Origin: Amycolatopsis xylanica
Lineage (GTDB): Bacteria > Actinomycetota > Actinomycetes > Mycobacteriales > Pseudonocardiaceae
DNA: 64,000 bases
Assembly: GCF_900107045.1 (NCBI RefSeq)
Contig: NZ_FNON01000003.1
Location: forward strand, 992,001 to 1,056,000
Direction: 5' to 3'
The number at the start of each line of letters is the position of its first letter. Position 1 is the stretch's first letter. Position numbers and translations under genes: made by a program. The notes below the pieces were generated by a model. The model worked only from the letters and a program-made list of their open reading frames with translations. It was not told the DNA's origin and searched no databases. Positions 59,021-64,000 of this stretch are shown here, one piece after another.

Positions 59021-59757
59021 CCACGCTCACCGGCACCGGCATCGTCTTCTCCCGGGAGATCCGCCCGCAGCTGCGGAATCCGATCGGTCTCGTCTTCGGC
59101 ATGCTGCAGCCCCTGGTCTTCCTGTTCCTCTTCGGTTCGCTGCTTTCGGGGGTCACGGCCGGTTCCTGGCAATGGTTCGTGCCGGGCATCCTGGTCATGC
59201 TCGCGCTGTCGAGCACGACCGGTATCGGCTGGACGCTGATGACCGAACTGAGCACCGGATCGATGGACCGCTTGCTCGTCACACCGCTGACCCGGACCTC
59301 ACTTCTGTTGGGGCGTATGACCAAAGAGGTCCTGACGCTGGTGATCCAAGCCGCGCTCATCATCGGCATCGCGATCCCACTCGGCTTCCGTCTTCATCTG
59401 TCCGGTGTCCTCATAGGACTCTTGATCCTCGTCGGGTTCGGCCTCGGCCTCGGTGCGCTGTCGATGGCGCTGGCCATCGCGTCGAGAAAGCAGCAGGCGC
59501 TCTTCTACTCCGTCCAGGAGTTCCTGCTTTTCCCGCTATTGCTCACTTCTGGCATCCTCCTGCCGCTGAACACCGCTCCGAAGTGGCTCACCACGGTCGC
59601 GCATCTCAACCCGCTGACCTACGTCGTCAACGCCGAGCGCGCACTTTTCGCGGGCGAATTCACCACATCGGGTGCATACGGCATCGTCGCGGCCACAGGG
59701 ACAGCCGTGCTAGGCCTCGCCTTGGCCGCGAGGGCGTTACCGAAGGCTTCCCAGTGA
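59017..59757 (+). CDS. ABC-2 exporter permease
   Basis: 246 aa with about six helices; FGMLQPLVFLFLFGSLL, TELSTGSMDRLLVTPLTRTSLLLGR and LLTSGILLPLNTAPKWLTTVAHLNPLTYVVNAERALFAG are typical ABC-2 features. Coupled to the ATPase by an ATGA overlap. The geosmin synthase gene lies 126 nt downstream on the same strand, so exporter and terpene gene could be partly cotranscribed. Confidence 0.92.
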   Translation: MTTLTGTGIVFSREIRPQLRNPIGLVFGMLQPLVFLFLFGSLLSGVTAGSWQWFVPGILVMLALSSTTGIGWTLMTELSTGSMDRLLVTPLTRTSLLLGRMTKEVLTLVIQAALIIGIAIPLGFRLHLSGVLIGLLILVGFGLGLGALSMALAIASRKQQALFYSVQEFLLFPLLLTSGILLPLNTAPKWLTTVAHLNPLTYVVNAERALFAGEFTTSGAYGIVAATGTAVLGLALAARALPKASQ

Positions 59758-59772
59758 ACGAGTGCCCGTCGC

Positions 59773-59812
59773 TCATTCGGCCGATCGACAGCACAGCCGC
59801 CGCCCCGAATGA
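59773..59812. other. Inverted repeat between exporter and geosmin synthase
   Basis: TCATTCGG (59773-59780) and CCGAATGA (59805-59812) with a 24-nt loop. It may be a weak terminator for the exporter or an operator for the geosmin gene, whose start is 71 nt further on. Confidence 0.4.
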
Positions 59813-59883
59813 TCAAGGACGGCACTGTCCTAAGAAGATGTCCCAGCGGGATGTCGTCAGAGAACCATGAGGTAGCAGAGACT

Positions 59884-62097
59884 ATGCAGCCGTTCCAGCT
59901 GCCCGAGTTCTACATGCCCTATCCCGCGAGGCTGAACCCGAACCTGGAACAGGCGCGTACGCACAGCAAGGCGTGGGCGTACGAGATGGACATGATCGAC
60001 GTGCCCCAGCACGGGACGGTCATCTGGGACGAGCACGACCTCGACTCGCACGACTACGCCTTGCTCTGCGCCTACACCCATCCGGACTGCGACAGCACCA
60101 CGCTCGACCTGATCACCGACTGGTACGTCTGGGTCTTCTACTTCGACGACCACTTCGTCGAACTGTACAAGCGCAACCCGGATCTGGCCGGTGCCAAGGA
60201 ATATCTCAACCGGCTGCCCGCCTTCATGCCCGTTGACGGCCCGATCACCGAGACCCCCGCCAACCCGGTGGAACGCGGGCTCGCCGATCTGTGGACCCGC
60301 ACGGTCGGCTCGCACTCGGCCGACTGGCGCCGCCGATACGCCTACAACACCAAGCACCTGCTCGACGAGTCGCTGTGGGAATTGGCCAATATCAGCGAAA
60401 ACCGGCTGTCGAACCCCATCGAGTACATCGAGATGCGCCGCAAGGTCGGCGGCGCGCCCTGGTCGGCGAACCTCGTCGAGCACGCCACCGGTCTCGAGGT
60501 GCCCGCGTCGATCGCGAGCACCCGTCCGCTCGAAGTACTGCGCGACACCTTCTCCGACGCCGTCCACCTGCGCAACGACTTGTTCTCCTACGAGCGCGAG
60601 GTGCTCGACGAAGGCGAGCTCAGCAACGGCGTGCTGGTGTTCGAGAAGTTCCTGGACATCCCGACACAGGACGCGGCCGAGGCCGTCAACGACCTGCTGA
60701 CCTCGCGGTTGCACCAGTTCGAGCACACTGCGCTCACCGAGGTGCCCCCGCTGCTCGACGAGCACGGCATCGACGCGGAAGGCAGGCTGGCCGTCCTCGC
60801 GTACGCGAAAGGCCTGCAGGACTGGCAATCCGGCGGCCACGAATGGCACATGCGATCCAGCCGGTACATGAACGGCGGCGGCCAACCCACGCCGTCACTG
60901 CTGAACGGCCCGAGCGGACTGGGCACGTCGGCAGCACACATCACGTCATCCCTGATTTCCACCGCACCGCAACGGATCCGCAGCTTCACGCACCCGCGGT
61001 TCAAACCGGTCGGCCACCTTCCGCTGCCGAAGTTCTACATGCCCTTCAAGCTCTCACTCTCCCCTCACTTGGATCATTCCCGCGAGCACGCCATCACCTG
61101 GCTGCACGAAATGGGCGTGTTCGACGAAGCTCCCTACATCTGGACCGAAAAGAAGGCCCGCAACTACGACTTCGCCCTGTGCTCGGCCGGCCTCGACCCC
61201 GACGCGACCGCCGAGGAGCTCGACCTGTCCGCCGACTGGCTCTCCTGGGGCACCTACGGCGACGACTATTACCCCGTCGTTTTCGGCCGGACAGGCAACT
61301 TCGCGGCGGGCAAGGCCTGCACCGAGCGACTCAAGCAGTTCATGCCAATCGAGTCGGCCATCGCCACGCCGCCGGCCAATGCGTTGGAACGCGGGCTGGC
61401 CGACCTCTGGCGCCGCACCGCGTCCCCGATGCCGATCGAGTCACGCAAGATGTTCCGTGACGCCGTCGAAGTCATGCTCGACAGCTGGCTCTGGGAACTG
61501 CGGAACCAGCACGCGAACCGCGTCCCCGACCCGGTCGACTATGTCGAGATGCGGCGCCGGACCTTCGGCGCCGACCTGACGACCAGTCTCAGCAGGCTGT
61601 CACACGGGAAGTCCATACCGCCGGAGATCTACCGCACACGGACCATCCAGAACATGGAGAACTCCGCGATCGACTACGCGGCGATGCTCAACGACATCTT
61701 CTCCTACCAGAAGGAAATCCAATACGAAGGCGAAGTGCACAACGCCGTCCTGGTGGTCCAGAACTTCCTGAACTGCGACATGACCCGCGCGGCCGAAGTC
61801 GTCAACAACCTGATGACCGCCCGGATGCGCCAGTTCGAGCACACCGTCGACATCGAACTCCCCGTGCTCTTCGAGGATTACCGGCTCGACGCGGACGCCC
61901 GCGCGACGCTCAACCGTTACGCGGACGAGCTGAAAGACTGGATGGCCGGAATCCTGAACTGGCACGAAGGCTGCGATCGCTACCACGAGAACGCCTTGCG
62001 CGAGAACTTCGCACCACCGCGGCTCTCCGCCTTCAGCAGCGGCCCGATCGGCCTCGGCACCTCAGCCGCGCGTCTCAGGAAGGCCGCCGCGAGCTAA
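59884..62097 (+). CDS. geoA: Geosmin synthase (germacradienol/geosmin synthase)
   Basis: 737-aa bifunctional class I terpene synthase making the earthy volatile geosmin from farnesyl diphosphate. The N-terminal domain cyclises FPP to germacradienol: FQLPEFYMPYPARLNPNLEQARTHS, metal motif DDHFVE (residues 88-93) and NSE motif NDLFSYERE (231-239). The C-terminal domain fragments and recyclises it: LPKFYMPFKLSLSPHLDHSREHAITWLHEMG, DDYYPVVFG and NDIFSYQKE. Length and motifs match characterised actinomycete enzymes. ATG 59884 fits the family N-terminus; the frame opens at 59809. The 3' end overlaps the M48 gene by 4 nt. Confidence 0.97.
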   Translation: MQPFQLPEFYMPYPARLNPNLEQARTHSKAWAYEMDMIDVPQHGTVIWDEHDLDSHDYALLCAYTHPDCDSTTLDLITDWYVWVFYFDDHFVELYKRNPDLAGAKEYLNRLPAFMPVDGPITETPANPVERGLADLWTRTVGSHSADWRRRYAYNTKHLLDESLWELANISENRLSNPIEYIEMRRKVGGAPWSANLVEHATGLEVPASIASTRPLEVLRDTFSDAVHLRNDLFSYEREVLDEGELSNGVLVFEKFLDIPTQDAAEAVNDLLTSRLHQFEHTALTEVPPLLDEHGIDAEGRLAVLAYAKGLQDWQSGGHEWHMRSSRYMNGGGQPTPSLLNGPSGLGTSAAHITSSLISTAPQRIRSFTHPRFKPVGHLPLPKFYMPFKLSLSPHLDHSREHAITWLHEMGVFDEAPYIWTEKKARNYDFALCSAGLDPDATAEELDLSADWLSWGTYGDDYYPVVFGRTGNFAAGKACTERLKQFMPIESAIATPPANALERGLADLWRRTASPMPIESRKMFRDAVEVMLDSWLWELRNQHANRVPDPVDYVEMRRRTFGADLTTSLSRLSHGKSIPPEIYRTRTIQNMENSAIDYAAMLNDIFSYQKEIQYEGEVHNAVLVVQNFLNCDMTRAAEVVNNLMTARMRQFEHTVDIELPVLFEDYRLDADARATLNRYADELKDWMAGILNWHEGCDRYHENALRENFAPPRLSAFSSGPIGLGTSAARLRKAAAS

Positions 62098-62960
62098 CGC
62101 CCCTGGAGCTCCCGCAGCCGTTTGATTCGGTCGATATGCGCCGGATGACTGGCGAACACCCGATCACGCATCCGCCGCCGATCACCGCCGCTTTCCGCGA
62201 GCCACGCACTCAGCACCTGGACGAGCACCGGCCCGTACCCAAGCCGCGCGGCGGTCCTGTCCGCCTCGTACTCCCCAAGCCGCCGGGACCAAGCCAGCAC
62301 CGGACTCAGCAGCGGGATCACCAGCAGCCAGGGATTGAGAAACGCGAGCCCCGTCAGCAACCCGAGTGTCAGCAGCACCGAAACCAGCACCGCCACCACC
62401 CGCCCGAACGGCACGAAGACCCGAGCGACCCCGACCACCACGACCGCCACCAACCGCGCCAGCAGGATCGTCGCCCGCGCGGGCAGCTCGTACCACCACC
62501 GCAGCAACGAAATCCGCGCGTGCCCGGACAGGTGATGTCCTAGCTCGTGCGCCAGGATCGCCTCGAGGTACCGCTCAGGCAACGTCAGCGCCGGCTTAGT
62601 CACGGCCACCATCCGCCCACCGGCCGCGAACGCGTTGAGCGCCCGCGAATGCTCGATCCACAGCAGGTACCGCCCGCCATCGGTCCCCGCGGCCTCACAA
62701 ACGGCCTGCCACGACGGCTCCAGCTTCCGCAATTCCGCGGGCGTGGGCCGCCGCATATCGAACATCACCCACCCGAGCACGTTCTCCACGGACGGCACGA
62801 ACATCACGCCCCCTGCCAGCCCCCAAGCGACCGGGACCACCCAAGCCTGTTCCGCCCACACCAGCCGCCCGATCAGCGCCATGCCAACGGCACTACCCAC
62901 AACAACCGGCGCAGCCAGCAAAACCGCCGACACCACAGCCCCACCCGGCCGCTCGACCAT
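62094..62960 (-). CDS. M48 family membrane metalloprotease
   Basis: 288 aa with N-terminal membrane helices (VVSAVLLAAPVVVGSAVGMALIG and QAWVVPVAWGLAGGVMF), the zinc motif HELGHHLSGHA (HExxH), two further helices (VFVPFGRVVAVLVSVLLTLGLL and NPWLLVIPLLSPVLAW), and the third ligand in EYEADRTAARLG. NAFAAGGRMVAV is also typical. The order resembles BlaR1/HtpX-like M48 proteins without a regulator nearby. Possibly membrane-protein quality control or peptide shaving. Convergent with geosmin synthase. Confidence 0.9.
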   Translation of the reverse strand: MVERPGGAVVSAVLLAAPVVVGSAVGMALIGRLVWAEQAWVVPVAWGLAGGVMFVPSVENVLGWVMFDMRRPTPAELRKLEPSWQAVCEAAGTDGGRYLLWIEHSRALNAFAAGGRMVAVTKPALTLPERYLEAILAHELGHHLSGHARISLLRWWYELPARATILLARLVAVVVVGVARVFVPFGRVVAVLVSVLLTLGLLTGLAFLNPWLLVIPLLSPVLAWSRRLGEYEADRTAARLGYGPVLVQVLSAWLAESGGDRRRMRDRVFASHPAHIDRIKRLRELQGR

Positions 62961-63067
62961 TCAAGCCCCTCCACCAAGCTTCAACGCCAAAGCACACCGC
63001 AACCTTGAACGTCAACGCAACCCACCAACTGAGGGGGTCCGGGGGGCGCAGCCCTCCCGGCGGGGGC

Positions 63068-63086
63068 GTGGGGGCTCGGCCCCCAC
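63068..63086. repeat. GC-rich hairpin GTGGGGGC-TCG-GCCCCCAC
   Basis: A perfect 8-bp stem with a 3-nt loop within a GC-rich block (63040-63086) of a type common in intergenic regions of high-GC actinomycetes. The rest of 62961-63102 holds nothing recognisable. Confidence 0.6.
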
Positions 63087-63102
63087 ATAAACACCAGCTC
63101 CA

Positions 63103-63133
63103 CAAAAAATGGCCCGCGCCCTCTGCGGGCACG
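63103..63133 (-). terminator. Terminator of tRNA-Ala
   Basis: On the minus strand GCCCGC and GCGGGC form a short hairpin followed by CCATTTTTTG. It begins 17 nt beyond the tRNA 3' end. Confidence 0.75.
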
Positions 63134-63146
63134 AGCCACCTAATTG

Positions 63147-63219
63147 TGGAGCTGAGGGGAATCGAACCCCTGACCTTCTCGATGCGAACGAGACGCGCTA
63201 CCAACTGCGCTACAGCCCC
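63147..63219 (-). tRNA. tRNA-Ala (anticodon CGC)
   Basis: Cloverleaf on the minus strand: acceptor GGGGCTG...CAGCTCC with discriminator A, D arm GCGCAGTTGGTAGCGC, anticodon stem TCTCG/CGAGA around TTCGCAT (anticodon CGC), T arm CAGGGGTTCGATTCCCCTC. CCA is not encoded. It lies between the M48 gene and sepX/glpR. Confidence 0.96.
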
Positions 63220-63275
63220 TCGTTTGAAGCTCCATGAGCCTATCAAGGGCTCATGGAGCCTCGCGCGCGGGGGTC

Positions 63276-64000
63276 CTACTCCCCCGAAGCCCGCCTGAAC
63301 GGCCTTGTCCCGGGCTCGTCGAGCTCGTGGAACGCCGGGTCCTCGTCGTCGAGGTCGACGACGACGGCCTGCCTCCGCAGCCGCGAGGTGGGCGACGGAC
63401 GGCGCTCGACCACCTCGCGGCGCGCCGCGGAGACGACCTCGATGTCTTCGAGCGGCTCTTCTTCGATCTCTTCGAACCGCTCGCGGACGGGAACGCGTCC
63501 GCCACCGCCGACGTGGCCGTGGCGGGCCATGCGGCGGGCACGGATCTCGGACTCGATGCGGACCTGGCGGCGCAGGTAGCCGAGGTAGGCGATCAGCACG
63601 AAGTCGGCGACGCCGTTGCCCCACCAGGCCAGCGGCCAGACGAAACCGGCGACGGCGGCCGTGATGACCACGAGCACCAGGAGCGCGACGACCACGCGCT
63701 GGCGGTAGGCGTACTTGGCCCTGGCCGCGATTTCCGCGGCTTCCGGGTCGAAGCCGCCGCGGCCTGGCCGGTAGCCACGCGGGGTGTCGGAGCGGGCCGG
63801 CACGCGCTTCGGCTGTGGGAGCGGCTCCGGTTCGTCCTCTTCCAGGTCTTCGTCGAGGCCTGCTTCAAGCTCGGCGAGATCGTCTTCGACCGACGGCTCC
63901 TGGGCCATGGCGAACTCCTCCCGTGCGTCGCTGCGTGCGCTCCCGCTTCGGACCACCCTGGCGGCCAAGGCCGAGTCGGCGGTCTGTGCCACCTGCTGGC
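63276..64000 (-). CDS. SepX/GlpR-type divisome membrane protein, N-terminus beyond the window
   Basis: Matches the actinobacterial GlpR (gephyrin-like Glp receptor)/SepX proteins that link Glp, FtsZ and Wag31 at the septum. The frame is open to the right edge and upstream codons read QQVAQTADSALAARVVRSG, which is internal in the family, so the N-terminal membrane anchor lies outside. In the window are an acidic linker, a second hydrophobic hairpin (VVVALLVLVVITAAVAGFVWPLAWWGNGVADFVLIAYLGYLRRQVRIE) and an Arg/Glu-rich tail ending TRPFRRASGE. ATG 63908 has a ribosome-site-like GGGAGGAG upstream but would truncate the conserved segment. Confidence 0.82.
   Translation of the reverse strand, partial: QQVAQTADSALAARVVRSGSARSDAREEFAMAQEPSVEDDLAELEAGLDEDLEEDEPEPLPQPKRVPARSDTPRGYRPGRGGFDPEAAEIAARAKYAYRQRVVVALLVLVVITAAVAGFVWPLAWWGNGVADFVLIAYLGYLRRQVRIESEIRARRMARHGHVGGGGRVPVRERFEEIEEEPLEDIEVVSAARREVVERRPSPTSRLRRQAVVVDLDDEDPAFHELDEPGTRPFRRASGE

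Noticed and set aside
53280..64000. Terpene biosynthetic cluster around geosmin synthase
   Set aside because: No prenyltransferase, P450 or methyltransferase is next to it; geosmin synthase works alone on FPP. Only the exporter neighbour is worth a test.

Overview
The window is high-GC actinobacterial chromosome, most likely a Pseudonocardiales member close to Amycolatopsis. The evidence is the GC-rich codon usage, frequent GTG/TTG starts, a resuscitation-promoting factor (RpfB), an F420-type oxidoreductase, protein O-mannosyltransferase, geosmin synthase, a SepX/GlpR divisome protein, and a core gene order that matches the mycobacterial glmU-prs-rplY-pth-fadD(pks16)-ispE-ksgA-rpfB-tatD-metG-pabB-rsmI-pmt neighbourhood. 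No prophage, insertion sequence, CRISPR array or large biosynthetic cluster was seen.

Layout. Positions 1-31605 are mainly conserved core: a truncated acyl-CoA desaturase, tRNA-Gln, a soluble helical-repeat/GGDEF diguanylate cyclase, glmU-prs, an F420 oxidoreductase, a LolA-like lipoprotein, rplY-pth, a tandem-DivIVA mini-protein, a fatty-acyl ligase, an ABC-F protein, ispE with TetR, a TetR/MFS efflux pair, a SAM-riboswitch-controlled MetN-like protein, ksgA, rpfB, metG-tatD, a PadR/DrrAB-type exporter, a GH25-like protein, pabB, quinone oxidoreductase/QsdR, rsmI and pmt. Positions 31649-53283 are more accessory: a DUF3558-like lipoprotein, a serine/threonine kinase with N-terminal membrane segments facing a divergent anchored sensor-like protein, an acyl-CoA synthetase, a GH20 hexosaminidase with a DasR-like site, MOSC-TetR, ALDH-DUF779 with a GAF regulator, a PadR/membrane pair, two SGNH hydrolases around a TetR, an AhpD-like protein, PnuC-NadR, a DUF1996 protein and a two-component system. 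Positions 53280-64000 hold a secreted X-Pro peptidase, an FAD oxidoreductase, DUF2786, a MarR/ABC-2 exporter next to geosmin synthase, an M48 protease, tRNA-Ala and a truncated sepX/glpR.

Two themes stand out. First, gene ends: every convergent junction is either packed (gaps of 0-3 nt, exact 4-nt stop overlaps of the form YTAR, or one 26-nt overlap) or carries a member of one of two repeated palindrome families (AGCGGGCTTTATCCCG..., and GTCGTGAGCGTT...GGTTCTAACC...). Second, local regulation: many small transcription units carry their own regulator and a visible dyad (PadR x2, MarR, TetR x4, QsdR), plus DasR-like and CRP/GlxR-like sites. The most unusual locus is 15760-17068: an S-box SAM riboswitch whose P1 helix abuts the ribosome binding site of a 30-codon leader ORF, followed by a solitary MetN-like protein with Walker A and a NIL domain but altered Q-loop, signature, catalytic Glu and H-loop residues, with no MetI or MetQ nearby.
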